64,000 nt of DNA. Origin: Diphasiastrum complanatum (lineage: Eukaryota > Streptophyta > Lycopodiopsida > Lycopodiales > Lycopodiaceae). Below, in pieces: positions 22,231-35,541 of this stretch (position 1 is the stretch's first letter; every line of letters starts with the position of its first letter). The stretch covers positions 31,612,607 through 31,676,606 of the forward strand of contig CM055102.1 of NCBI GenBank assembly GCA_029204225.1, given 5' to 3'. Below the pieces are notes generated by a model. The model had not been told where the DNA came from. It was given only the letters and a program-made list of their open reading frames with translations, and made no database searches. The position numbers and the translations under genes are program-made.

Positions 22231-25200
22231 CTAGTGCCTTCGACCCATTCGCTTATCATTAGGGTTTCTCCGTCCACTAAAAATTGCAGTTGCCTCTCTA
22301 ACAGGAAGTATTGTTTCAAATTTTTTCTCAGCACCTTTATAGGAATATTCTGAAAAGCTCAAACCTTCCAGAACCTGTAAGATATACCGAAATGTTTATC
22401 AATCCTAGAAAATAACAACTTTGAATAATCAGCCTAGAATATAGGACAAACCACATCTAACACCCTTTGAAATGCTGAAGACCTTAGAATTAGGCTTGGC
22501 CAGAATGTGCTTCAATAATGCTCAACATTTGTGAAGTTACCAGTCCTGTTCTTCGAATTACCAGACTCGTCACAAGAACCAGTTCTGTATGTTAATAACA
22601 TATTCCCAATGGACAACATGAATAACAGGCATACTGTAAAGGGACAAGCACTAATGTTCTCATCGCACTTACATTGTCATGCAACTTACAAGAAAACTTA
22701 CACCAAATTGCCAATTATGTTTATAAAGTTGACAACATAAATTTCATAAAATAATAACTTATATGCAATTTCATTTCTATTACAAGGAAAAGTGCACATG
22801 AATCAACTTTGAAACCCTACCTAATACTTGAAATCAACCTTTAAATAGTGATGGTGACTCTGAGAAAATAGAAAACTTACCGCAGCACTAGACCCCTTCT
22901 TTACTTTAGGGTAAAGCAGCCTCTGTGGTAGTTGATCCTCACGTAATATAGGATTTAGTGAAGCTCCCTCCCTCCCTCCTTTAGGCATGGGCAATGAATA
23001 CTGTCCAAAAAAACCTTGTTGGTTTTTCATAATGATTGAAAAAATGGGATGAACTCTTCATGCACAAAAATTACTTCTGGTCATTCCTCACTACGTCTTT
23101 ATGCAAAGTGCTCAGCTTTTTTTGGGTTTCAAAGCCACCTTCAGAAACAGAATTTCCCTGTGTTTCCAACCATTTATTTACACATTCTACCAAAATTTTC
23201 ATGTGGACAACCAATGAAACATCAACACCCAAGCGGTGGGCATTATGGCAGAATTCCATGTCGACGCCCAAGTGGCTACCACATAACACATGCACATTTC
23301 ACAAAATAACTTGCACTTTAGGCATTACAAATAAGGAGGGCTTGTTCCCCTCGGGACTTCTGCCTGCTCAAGAACGCAACTGAGGGCAGCCGCCTCCTAT
23401 GATAGATGGCCCTCATGGAAAGGCCTCCACACACAACCCCAACCAAAGCGCCCCCTCCCCCCCCCCCGGGGCGCGAAAGAAGGAAGCTGGTCACCTGTAA
23501 GCATAAACCTAGTAATAGATTGCAGCAAATATTTCCTTGCAGTCTCCAAACTACTGTTTGAAACTGTCTAGAAAATGCTGCTAATTGTGACAACTGGTGC
23601 AAATGTGTGCAATAAGTGGACCAAAGTTCCAGGTGCCGTGGTATGGCACCGGTGCTGTACAGGTGCCGTGGCACCTGTTTTATATTTTATTGTTTTTTGA
23701 AAAAAAAATCTAATTCATTTTTTTTTAGAAAACCAGAAAAAAAAAAAAAAAACAGGTCACCTGGTACGGTACCTGGACCCCACGGCACCTGTGCGGTGGG
23801 GTGCTTTGAAATAGACATATTGAAATGCAATTTAAGCTTATGCTATATTTGCCATATAAGTGATAACTAAAGACGAAAATATTTAGCATCCCTCCTATAT
23901 ATTATACAGGACCACTAAAAGGCTCCGAATAAGAGATGGGCCAAAAGCTATACCCGTGTGCCTCGAAGATTCACTCTACGCGAACGCCCTCCCTGTATGC
24001 ACCCATTTGCTCCAACAGTGACAGATACCTTGTACAAAGTGCCACCATTTCCACATCGAGGACAAAAGATGCGCCCAACTTGACGGGTGACTTGACCACA
24101 AGCATGACACTTGAGCATCCACCTGCAGTAATGTAACAGAAACTAAGACCAAAGAACGTACTCATTGAAAGATATCATAAAAGACCCCCGGCTCCTCGAT
24201 TCTAGACTTCGTAACGTGTGCCAAAGTCTCTCAACATACAAGAAAATGCATTAAAAAGAATGTACCTATGAAGCTCTCGCACTTGTACACCTGTTGGAGA
24301 CAGAAGCCTCAAACCCATTTGGAGAATAACATTTTGCATGGCATAATCAGTTGTTAAGCAAGCTATGCTTGAACTCCAAAGAGGAGCCAGCATGCCACTT
24401 GGCTCACTCTCCAACTCATCACCAAGAGAACCGGATTCCCCACTTATGTGTTCGTCCCCGTTACATACCATCGATATACTTTTGTCAAAGTCTTCTTGTG
24501 TTACCATCTCACGCAAAGCTTTTTCTTGATTATGGTCGCTATCACTTACATTTTCAATACACTTTGCTCCATGTGCAAATCCATGAAAAACATCTTCCGT
24601 TCCAGAATTGTGAGTATGCGCCTCAGCAAGATGCTGATCTTTGTGATGAGCTTCAAACGAACTTATGTTCTTATAGGTGCCAGGATAAGCTTGAATAGCA
24701 TCACCTGAGTCCAAACTCTCCTGCTCATCGTGGCCTTGAGAAGTAGAAAATGACTCAAAATCGTGTGTTATATTTGCTAAAGACCCGTTGGCAGCATCTT
24801 TGAGGTTGAGCGCCTTCTTTATATGTTTTCTTCTAGTGCTTCTACTCATGGCTTTTTCCCACTCTACATCTGGTACATCCTCTAGCTCACCACGCGAAGC
24901 ATCTATTCCCGCAGATACCATTGATTTCCCCTCCGGAACGGGAACAACCGATTTCACAGGATAATTCCTGGCCCTACTGCCTTTTCGGATGTGGGTGTTT
25001 CTTTGACCCAGCCGTTCATGAAAGCTCTTTCCTTGGTGACTCAACTTTTCCACGTCTTTTGCTCCTTCACTAACATTGCCAACCTTGGAGGCAGAATCGA
25101 ACGAATGGGTCGCTTCGGAAATTGCATCCTGCGTAGATAGATTCTCATCAGGACCAAGGGGCTCTTCAGAATAAGGTACTACAGGTCTGCCCACCTCAAA

Positions 25201-26182
25201 AGAATCAGGCTTTCTGGCATAGTTGAAGTTTTCAACGCCGTCGACAGTCATACCACCATCTGATCTGCAATCAGATTTATTCTCAATGTTGAGATCCTTC
25301 AAACCCAAAATGTGTGATGTCGGATCAGGCTGTTCTTCGTCCCCTTCCCCTTCCTCAGGAAATTGAACCCACTCTTCCGGATTAGGAACGTTAGAGCCCC
25401 ATCCAAGGGGATCTTTTTCACGACGTTGATGGACTGGGTTGTAAAGAGTGGGAGGTGGTTGTGATCTAATGTGTGCAGTGCCATGTATCTGGGCTTCCAA
25501 TGTGTAGGCAAGAGCAATCACTTTGATATCAACTTTGGACAGCGATTGAATGTCACCAGTAGCGCGCGCAAACTGAATCACTGAAAACCCAAACCAAAAC
25601 CCCCACACAAATAGCTCATCATCACCCATCATTCACGCTAGTCGGCTCATTTATTACAAAACTAGTCAATCCACCACATGACATACACAAAAATAGATGG
25701 AAAAACGATCTCAATATGCATTTATGGATAGAAATGAAATGGCGAGAACAATGAAAAACAGCAATGCAAGAAAGAAACCCTAAAACCCTTTTTTTCTGAA
25801 AACCTAAATTCACTTCACACACTGGGCTGGGTGACTGACCCTTTTGGATTGCCTCCTCTTCCGGTTCCACGCACTTAATGTCAAAAGGCAGAGATGCAAG
25901 ATGCGCCCGAGCTCGTGGATCGCGAACTTCCTCCAAAACCTCCGTCACAGTGACAGTGCTGATCTGATGAGCCAGGTATTTGGCAAGGTTGAGGCCCTCG
26001 ATGATGGCGTTTGCATCCACCACCACGGTTTTGATGCCCATGCCCTGAGAAGAGGAGGAAAAAGAAGCATGAGTAGGAGTAGGAGTAGGAGTAGGAGGGC
26101 ATGGCGATGAAGGTGGAGGAGCAGCGGAGACAGCAGAAGAGAAAGACAGAACAGGAGCTTTCTGGTGTGCCGCCATCGCCAT
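22231..26182 (-). CDS. NOB1: NOB1, PIN-domain endonuclease of 40S ribosome maturation (5 exons, 696 aa)
   Basis: NOB1 cuts 20S pre-rRNA at site D to make the 3' end of 18S rRNA in cytoplasmic pre-40S particles. Exons, in transcript order: 26182-25840, 25580-24266, 24122-23954, 23000-22881, 22374-22231. All introns are GT-AG and the frame is continuous (2091 nt with TAG). The PIN domain starts near residue 50 (VVVDANAII; acidic residues D56, E81/E84/E85 and D132 fit the metal site). The long acidic, low-complexity middle is typical of plant NOB1. The zinc ribbon is C558-x2-C561 ... C573-x2-C576, followed by VSVTV and RGTRYSLPMPKGGREG, then the basic tail FSGRRNPNDKRMGRRH. It is slightly longer than the plant proteins I know, mainly through a Ser/Pro-rich leader of about 45 residues that could be a targeting signal or a mis-assigned start; a start at M48 (MGIKTVVVDAN) is possible. 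It appears intact. Confidence 0.95.
23629..23792. repeat. foldback element in NOB1 intron 3
   Basis: GC-rich arms (ccaggtgccgtgg at 23629-23641 against ccacggcacctg at 23780-23791; cacctgttt at 23672 against aaacaggt at 23750) enclose an A/T-only centre. The left arm also contains its own palindrome, aggtgccgtggcacct. It resembles a small foldback MITE inside the 953-bp third intron. Confidence 0.6.
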
Positions 26183-26283
26183 GGCCGTGGCTTTGAGAAG
26201 GCAGAAAAGGGAGTGTTTGTTATTAACAACAAGAGACTTGTATTTTAATTATCCCTGCTTGTAGAAGACAAGAGTGGGTTGTG

Positions 26284-26990
26284 TTGGAGAGAGCTCATTG
26301 GGTGAAGTTTAGGGCATTTTCACACTCAACCCTAAGGTGGGAGACGGTCAATGGAACTGGTATTGAAATGGGTTGTTTTTATGTGGAATGGCCTTGGCCG
26401 TGTTTTTGGATGTTTTTGGCCATCTTCTCGATTCCTTTATGGCCATCGCCCTCTTTTGGCGGATTGCATTGCTCGTGTGGATAGTTGTTCTCTGCCTTTT
26501 CAGCACCTCATCGTTGCGCGGGAGCTGCTCCTCCTCTCTGCCCAAGCATGTCTTCCTCCTTTTGAGCAACTCCTCACTTTTAGCTCAGACCACCTGCAAG
26601 AGACCCTCTTGGAGTGCGTGCACAAGCAAACCCTTTCCAGCATGCTCTTTGAGGCACCTCCGGCATTGCATCGTGCTCGGCTTCTTTCCTGTGCGGGTCT
26701 AGGTGCGGGGGCTCGGCCTGTTATTCCTTCCTTTCGGTTGTCTTCGGCCATCTTCACCACTGCTCTTCGTCTTCTCTTGGGGCTACCTCATCCTTCGGCC
26801 TTGGGTCTCTCCAGGTGTGTTTGTGGTCAGCCTATTGATGCTCTTGCTATCCACCTCCTCCGATGTCCTTTTGGTAGTGAGCGCACAGCTACGCATGATG
26901 TTGTCAGAGATGTGGTGGCCGCCAGTCAGTTGACAGAGGGCCCCCCCCCCCCTCGACATCATGATAGTTTTGCACCTTTTTTTTAATGCC
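26284..26990 (+). pseudogene. non-LTR (LINE) reverse transcriptase C-terminal remnant
   Basis: The frame from 26351 is open for 211 codons. It contains LTFSSDHLQETLLECVHKQTLSSML, FTTALRLLLGLPH and, most tellingly, SRCVCGQPIDALAIHLLRCPFGSERTATHDVVRDVVAAS. This Cys-x-Cys ... His ... Cys pattern with ERTATHDAVRD is the C-terminal zinc-like region of plant and protist LINE ORF2 proteins. The RT domain is absent and a poly-C run (26941-26952) and a T run follow. It lies about 100 bp upstream of NOB1, transcribed away from it. LINE 5' truncation explains the missing portion. Confidence 0.75.
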
Positions 26991-28689
26991 AGAATCTGGA
27001 TTAATCTTAGTTTTAGTGCAAGCTTCGCTCTTGTTTGAGCTTACATTTGGTTAAACTTCCCCTTCCGGAACGTATATATCTTTCTCATCAATGTACCTAC
27101 TAGTTTTTTCTATGAATGAATGCACTAAGGTGTTTCTTCAAGTCATTGTGAGGTAGTCGTTGAATACATGGAGAGGTACATTACACAACGTTGGGAATGT
27201 CAAGCTTGTGGAGATGTCAACACATCCCCTTGCGTCTTTGCAGATTTTGGGCACCTATGGATTAAGGATCAATCGAGATCCTTCCTCCTCTTCTGATAAG
27301 CTTTTGCTCCTACGACCTTGATGAGTAGAAATAATGATCACAAAATTTTTGTAGGTATCAGAACGGCTCAACAGGAGAGTCATGATGACATCGGAATTGT
27401 TGATTTCTACGCCACTTGCACACATCTACTCAATAAGATTTTTGAAGGTTTTCAAGAAATTCAAAATCGAATATAAATAAGCCATTTAAAATGAGAATTT
27501 TTTTTTTTCTCAAATGAGTTTTGGCAGTCACATCTGTAATATCATAGAGAGTGCTTAGAATATTGCAATCTTCTAACGAACTTCGAGCGCTTCAAGTATG
27601 ATGATTATCTTTGATATTGAGAGTGATAAGGGAGAAGGACTTCCCATCCTTCTACTTCCATTTGGTAATGGCCACTAGATCTGCAATAGGCTTAACCATC
27701 AACAACTTCCCAAAGCCCTTTCACTTGTAGGATCACCCTCATTTTGAATTTCCATAAGTGATAGTTGTCGCCATCCAGCTTTTCGATAGAATTAGAGGAT
27801 GATGCATCCATCATAGACAAATCTGATATTGGAAATTTGGCAGTAATAATGAAAGCTTTGAACTACGCTATGATACAATGTTGGAAAATAGGGTGCATAT
27901 AACCAAATAACTATTCGACTTTGATAGTTTTGACTCTATCAATAAACAACTTACTATCATTCATAAGTGCTGAAAATGAGTGATAGAGGTAGATCGCATT
28001 ATTGCCAATTATCAAAACTCAAATCATAACAACATGAATAACATAATATTAAGACAAGACAAGTCATGTGTCGAATTTGTCAAATATAGTATGTATTGCT
28101 AAATGATGAAAAATACATCTGCTGTCTACTTTGATTACACTATAATAATAACACATCTAATTCTGCTATAAATGCCGCTCATACAGAAACTGTAATTGTG
28201 ATAGCTTATTAATGATTAGTCTACGCCTATGGCGGAACATAGAGAGAGGAGAAGAAGAAGAGTGACTACTCCTAAAACTTGAACTAATTCAACTTATGAA
28301 TTGCTCTCTTAAAACGAACTAATCTACTGATCTATTTATAGTTGTTGACGGCATAGCCCTAACGGAATGTGCCGTCATCCACTTGGTAGGTGCCACGTGG
28401 AAATATTGGGATTGGATTCGAAATATGTAATGGAGAAGGCTCAGTAACCAAATTTATCAAAGTTGTTTGTTTGGTAACCCTCGAATAATAGTTTAGGTCT
28501 GTTCGACACTGCGTCGCCAATATATGTATTTTTGCAGACGACATTCGAAACCTTCAACACTTTCTCGACAATGCACGTAAAACTGTAGAGTAAGTAGTTC
28601 AACATTACAGAATGATTTTAAAAAATGAAATACAACAACATATTGTTCAAATGTCTTGTGTTGTGGCAATGGATGTTGACAACGTTGGA
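26991..28689. other. intergenic sequence, possible decayed minus-strand LTR
   Basis: No gene is seen. Around 27865 the minus strand reads TTGTATCATAGCG, weakly like a primer-binding site, and the sequence up to about 28400 has LTR-like character, but no second copy is present, so this is only a suggestion. Confidence 0.3.
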
Positions 28690-28905
28690 ATCCAGCGAGA
28701 CTTTTGTTTAATCTAGAGCATGTATAATAGTGGAATGTGCTTTTGGTATAAGGAAGTAAAGATGGAGGATTTTGTTTATGGATCGACGTAAAATTAAAAG
28801 ATGTTCCAAATGTTGTTGTTGCATATTTGGTGTTGCACAATCTATGTATTTTGACGATTTGTGAAGACTTGAGATTAAAATTGAGCTTCTTGTCACCAGC
28901 ATAGA
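28690..28905 (+). pseudogene. PIF/Harbinger transposase C-terminal relic
   Basis: Reading across frameshifts gives VECAFGIRK-stop-RWRIL, then DVPNVVVAYLVLHNLCIL, which match the end of the DDE nuclease domain of PIF/Harbinger transposases (family pattern VE.AFG.LK.RWRIL ... ACCVLHN.C). FNLEHV precedes it. At least two frameshifts and stops are present. No terminal inverted repeats were found nearby. Alternative: a domesticated HARBI-like gene relic; the short length does not allow a choice. Confidence 0.7.
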
Positions 28906-30016
<1,111 letters not shown>

Positions 30017-30569
30017 CAGATGAGGTATTTGTCGTGAAAAATTGTCAACATATTACTTGTCTATTTTGGGTGTTTTAGAGGCCAAACTTGTAAATAAAGT
30101 CCACATGGTTTGTTCACACATGTGAAATCAATGTACAAAACTATTTTTTATTGGGTCCAAGTTCATTTGGTAAGTAAATATCTCAAATAATTACATGCTC
30201 CCTAATACAACTTTTCTTTCTTGCCACTACGAAGGAATTACTATCAACGTTGAAGATGAGTTTCTCCTAGGACACTATGACAAAAACATGTTGATCTTTG
30301 GATCATGAGAAGCTTTGTCATTAAGTTCATTACCGTTTGCTTGTTGTAATGATTGTACTAACGATATGCTTTAGACTTCAACCTCAATCCAATCAATCAA
30401 GTAGAGATTTAATTGTATTGATGAAAATGTTTCATAGGACTTAAAAAATGCATTGAATGTAACTTTTGTGCCGGGGCACATGCTATGATAGTTATTAAAA
30501 TGAGATCATTTCATAATGAACACAGGTGGTCCACATAATGGAAAACATGATACTATGCAACTAATGATT

Positions 30570-31127
30570 AAAGCTTCACATGGGGGGCTTTCAGCCCAAT
30601 ATGGTTGTTATGTCCATGACCAGTACATAGGATACAGTATACTCCTAGTCTTGGATACACGGTACTCCAGTGAAACAAGCTGTTAGTTATGCCACGTCAT
30701 ACTAGACGTGACCCGAAAGTAACTAATATCCTTGTGAGGCCCAGAACACACTATATGGAGTTTAGACAAGGTATGAGATAGTGTATGCATGTGTAGAGTT
30801 ATCAATAGCAATTCTATGAATAGTTGGTCCATGCATAGGACTCTATTCCAGGTGAATCTATGTATAGGAAAATTAGGGCTATGCATGGCTAAGTGCCCAG
30901 GATGCTTTTGGCTCTACATATTGGGTCCAAACTCGTCCTACTCCTCATCATGGTATTGGATTCATTGCCAGGCTCTCACTCTACATTCATGCTTCTTGTT
31001 CCTTGGCTTGGGGGTGAGGCTTCTAGAGATTGATTGGATGCTTCTACTTGGTTGAGTGGTTTCTCCATAGTGTGTTATCCTTTGTGTTTGGGATTTGTAA
31101 GCAGGACCTAAGGAGCTTCCCTTATAG
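30570..31127 (+). repeat. gypsy-2 5' LTR, left edge uncertain
   Basis: Assigned because a clear primer-binding site follows at 31128 and because the end (ggcttgggggtgaggcttctagagattg ... agcttcccttatag) resembles the LTR end at 62780-62911. There is no second copy in the window, so the start is a guess. Confidence 0.5.
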
Positions 31128-31139
31128 TGGTATCAGAGC
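31128..31139 (+). other. primer-binding site of gypsy-2
   Basis: tggtatcagagc is an exact match to the initiator-Met tRNA complement. Confidence 0.88.
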
Positions 31140-32093
31140 ACAAAATTGCAAAACTTCAGATGATCATATCTTTGGCTACAAAACACCAAATTGAGTGTTG
31201 TAAAGCTCTATACAAAGGGAGACTTAGTGAACAAGACACTTGCCATGTCAGCCTACCTCCTAGGATTTACACGTGCGAGTTCAGAATAGCCAAATAACCT
31301 GTAGGAGGGCGCACTTTTTTAAGGCCAATCTTCTCAAAAACTTGCAAACACTCAAACAAGCCTAAAAGTGATGATCCAAACCGTCTTAAATGGTCTCTAA
31401 GAGTTCCATGAAGCCTTCATACAGATCCTATGAAGCAGTATGGACAGAGAACCATGAATTCTTGATTTCTAGAAGTCAAAATTGCTACAAACTTGATGGA
31501 ATTGAAACATAACCCTCTACCCATCAATTTACAGGTCTGATAGCTTGCATGTCAATTTCCTATTTTGAGGTACTGTGCTTGCATGGAATGTCTACATGTG
31601 GATTCTCAGAGTGATTCTGACATGCATAAGAGGTTTAGATCTGTTTTGAGTGGTTTTACGCATGTACTCTGACTGTTAGATACAAAACTGGGTTTTATAG
31701 CTGACAATTTTCGTAGAACTTGATTTTACTTAAAACTCCTTAAAAGTGAAAAATCAGTCTAATGTCGCATGTCTTGCATGTCTGATGGACATTAATGAAG
31801 TAAAATTAAGACTCGAACAGTGAATCGAATTTTTGATTTTGATTGCTTAATAACTGACATTGGTTTTTTATGAATTTTTAGAAAACGTAAAATTTTAAAA
31901 ATTAAAAAATAAAAGTGCGAAAACTCAAATTTTTTTGTTTTTTCCAGTTTCTTGTAATATCTATGAAATTGACTAAAAATAGTGATTTGACCATGCTGGA
32001 GTCAATTTCAGTTAGTTTTTGGTCAACTGTACTTCACTATGAGTTGATTTGATATTAACTAAACTTAGTAATTTCTAGGATAGATATATCGAG
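31140..32093 (+). other. gypsy-2 untranslated leader
   Basis: A leader of nearly 1 kb without a frame. Its first 330 bases recur at 18127-18480. Confidence 0.7.
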
Positions 32094-33131
32094 ATGGCCG
32101 AAGAAACTTCAAATCAAGCTGCAAATTCAGGTGCGACATCTTATATGGTGATTTGTCAACAGTTGAGTACAGCACTCAATGATATGAATAATCATAATCA
32201 GATGAGAAATTAGCAAATGGAGGATTTGTTGAATCAAGTCAAATTGATGTCTTCACCCATTCTCGGTTTTCAACTGGAGGTTTATGCGGGCGAGAAGAAG
32301 GAGAAGAAACCTGAGGCTGTCGAGGACTGGCTGGCCAAGTGGAGTAATTACTTCAATCTACACGGTGTTCCTGATGAGAAGAAAATTGAAAGTGTCGTGC
32401 TGTTTTTACGCGGCAAAGCGTCATCGTGGTGGCAAGATTTACCGGTGAAGCCAACTACTTGGGAGACGTTTGCGGACGTTTTCAAGCAAGCTTTTGTACT
32501 TGCTGATGATGTAGACTACTACCTGAAGTTCGTGAATTGCAAGATGGGTACAGAGAGTTTAGACTCTTATATCTAGGAATTCATGGACCTATGAAATAGG
32601 GTTCCATCATTTGATGCGAAGTTGGCACTTTGGCAGTTTGTCCTAGGTTTGCCAGCCGACTATCCAAACGAATGCAGGCGAAATGTGCTTCAAAGCCTCG
32701 AGGATGCATTTCGGATTGTGAAAGCATATGATTCCACAGTGGCGGCATCTAGGAAGCAGTTTGCACAAATTCCAACCACTTTGAAAACCAAGAAGGGTAA
32801 GAAGCGCGGTCCAAACCAAGTAAAATATTTTGACGAATTAGATCAAACAGCATTGGAACCCAAGAAGCCGAAGAGAAAGAGATTCAAGAAATCTATGTCC
32901 CGGGAAAAGGCTAAGAAAGAGAACTTATGTTTCGTCTGTAAGAAGCCTGGACATATGATGAAATTTTGTCCAGAAAGGAAGAAAGTTTTTGCTCACATTA
33001 TTGAAATCCTAGGAGGCAATGGTAAGACTTTCGAGATTAACCTAATTGATTGTGAGTGTGAATGTTCTTTTAGTACTACTTCTTTCTTGCCTAATGAACT
33101 TTTCCGTTTAATTGGCACAGTTAAAGATTAA
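32094..33131 (+). pseudogene. gypsy-2 Gag
   Basis: One frame from ATG at 32094 carries a Ty3/gypsy Gag interrupted by a TAG near 32212, a TAG near 32575 (SYI-stop-EF, where the family has SYIQEF) and a TGA near 32593. Domain text includes WLAKWSNYFNLHGVPDEKKIESVVLFLRGKASSWWQDL and WETFADVFKQAF. The zinc knuckle is CFVCKKPGHMMKFC (CX2CX4HX4C) near 32936. Apart from these three stops the frame is whole, so the copy is not very old. Confidence 0.88.
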
Positions 33132-34262
33132 GAAGTGAGTATTTTATTGGATAGTGATTCAACTCATAATTTTATAAATTCTCGTCTTGTGCAGAAACTC
33201 ATCTTGGAAACTGAAGCCAACAATCATAGATATAAAGTTTATCTAGCTTCAGGAGCAGAGTTGGAGACTTGGAACGTAAAAGTCCCAAAGCTCCCAGTTT
33301 TGATGCAAGGACAAACAAAATTAGTTAATTTTCATCTTAGGTTACGAATGGTTATTTAGTAAATCGCCTTCTTTGTTAATTGATTTTGAGAAGCATGTTC
33401 TCACTTTCAAGGAGGGTGATAAGGTAGTTACATTATTTGGCAGTAATTTTGTACGTCCATTGGATCAAATTTCTACAGTTAATGAAATAGAAACATTGGA
33501 TTATTCTGAAGTTTTTTCAATTTTTGCTATTCCAGCTGGATGTTCCTAAAATAAATCTAAATAATTGTGAATTCTCAACAATTCTTAACTCAGTAAAATT
33601 AAATCATGAACAAGCAATGAAAGAACATATCACAAATGAATTTAGAGATGTTTTTCCATCTGAATTACCTCATGGTTTACCATCGTCTAGGTCAGTAGAC
33701 CACAGGATTGTGTTAATTCCAAGAAGTCAACCTGTCTCTAGACAACCTTATAGGTTCTCTCAGAAGGAGGAGACAGAGATTTCAAATCAAATAGAAAACT
33801 ATCTGAGGATGGGACATATACAACCTAGTAAATCACCATGGGGCGCTCATGTTCTTCTTAAAGCGAAAAAAGATGGATGTGTGTGGATTACAAGGGGCTT
33901 AATAAAGTGACTATAAAGAATAAATATCCATTACCCAGGATGGATGACCTTGTAGATCACTTGGGTGGAGCACGGTATTTCACCAAGATAGATCTCAGGA
34001 CATGGTACCAAATGAGAATGGATTTCGTTCTAGATTTGGTCATTATGAATTCTTAGTATTGCCATTTGGATTAACGAATGCTCCAGCAACATTCCAACAA
34101 ATGATGAACGATTTATTTCGTCCATATTTGGAATGAGAAAGTTTGTGTACCTGGGGATGATGAGCTCAAACGGAAGATTTTGTTTGAATGTCATGACATA
34201 CCCTGTGCAGGACATCCCGGGCATTTCAATGGAGCCCAGAAGTATCAAGGAAAGAAGTACCT
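33132..34262 (+). pseudogene. gypsy-2 protease and RT joined to an integrase zinc region
   Basis: The protease reads ILLDSDSTHNFINSRL, with the active site changed from DSG to DSD. RT segments are PYRFSQKEETEISNQIENYLRMGHIQPSKSPWGA, a shifted [25 protein letters not shown] (first catalytic D) and [33 protein letters not shown]. At about 34138 it jumps to VPGDDELKRKILFECHDIPCAGHPG, the H2C2 zinc region before integrase. The YxDD motif, RNase H and the integrase core are therefore deleted. Confidence 0.85.
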
Positions 34263-34298
34263 TACAAGGAAGTAGCCTATGGAAATAATGATTTTACG

Positions 34299-34970
<672 letters not shown>

Positions 34971-35449
34971 CCAAATGGCTCAAGATTGCCATCTTCAAGT
35001 GGTGAAGATGCGATTTGGTGTAGTGATTGCAGCAGTTTATAGAACATTGGTTCATTTAATTCTCCAACAGAGGTATCAGTGGAGAGGGAAGTGCTAGCAG
35101 CAAATCTGTTTTTTCCTTTGAACATGATATAGCTCATGTAAGACAGGTGAAATAGTCAGAACGCTGGTAGAGTGAGTTGAAGATGCTGCTCCCTAGCTCG
35201 TTTTCAACTTTTTGTGATACCAGCTGACTGTTTTTTAAGCCATGTTGCTTGGGAAGCTGCAAATTTGATTGGATTCCAAAAGAATGTAGTTGTATATGTA
35301 GATCAGTTGTATGAATCCCTATAGGTCGCTATGGTAGTAAACCTGTTGAGCTTCATAGAAAAACATGTCAAGAAACCTCCGGAAAGTAATTCTTCTTTGA
35401 GGATTATGAGGTGTGTGCCATTGTAAGGTTTGAAAGTTTAAGGAATATT

Positions 35450-35541
35450 TTAGTGTTTTCTTTTTGGGCGGTTGGGCTCTATATTCTCTTTTATTGTATT
35501 CATATCCTCATCTTTAGGGATTTTCCCTAGTGTCCTTTACA
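35450..35541 (+). repeat. LTR 3' end fragment
   Basis: The last ~45 bp (tatcctcatctttagggattttc...gtcctttaca) match the LTR end at 62866-62911. Here it is followed by copia integrase/RT linker sequence rather than a primer-binding site, so it marks a junction between two elements. Confidence 0.6.

Noticed and set aside
23318-23674. 118-codon minus-strand ORF inside NOB1
   Set aside because: It lies in intron 3 and includes the poly-C run and foldback arm; the NOB1 splice sites on either side are clear.
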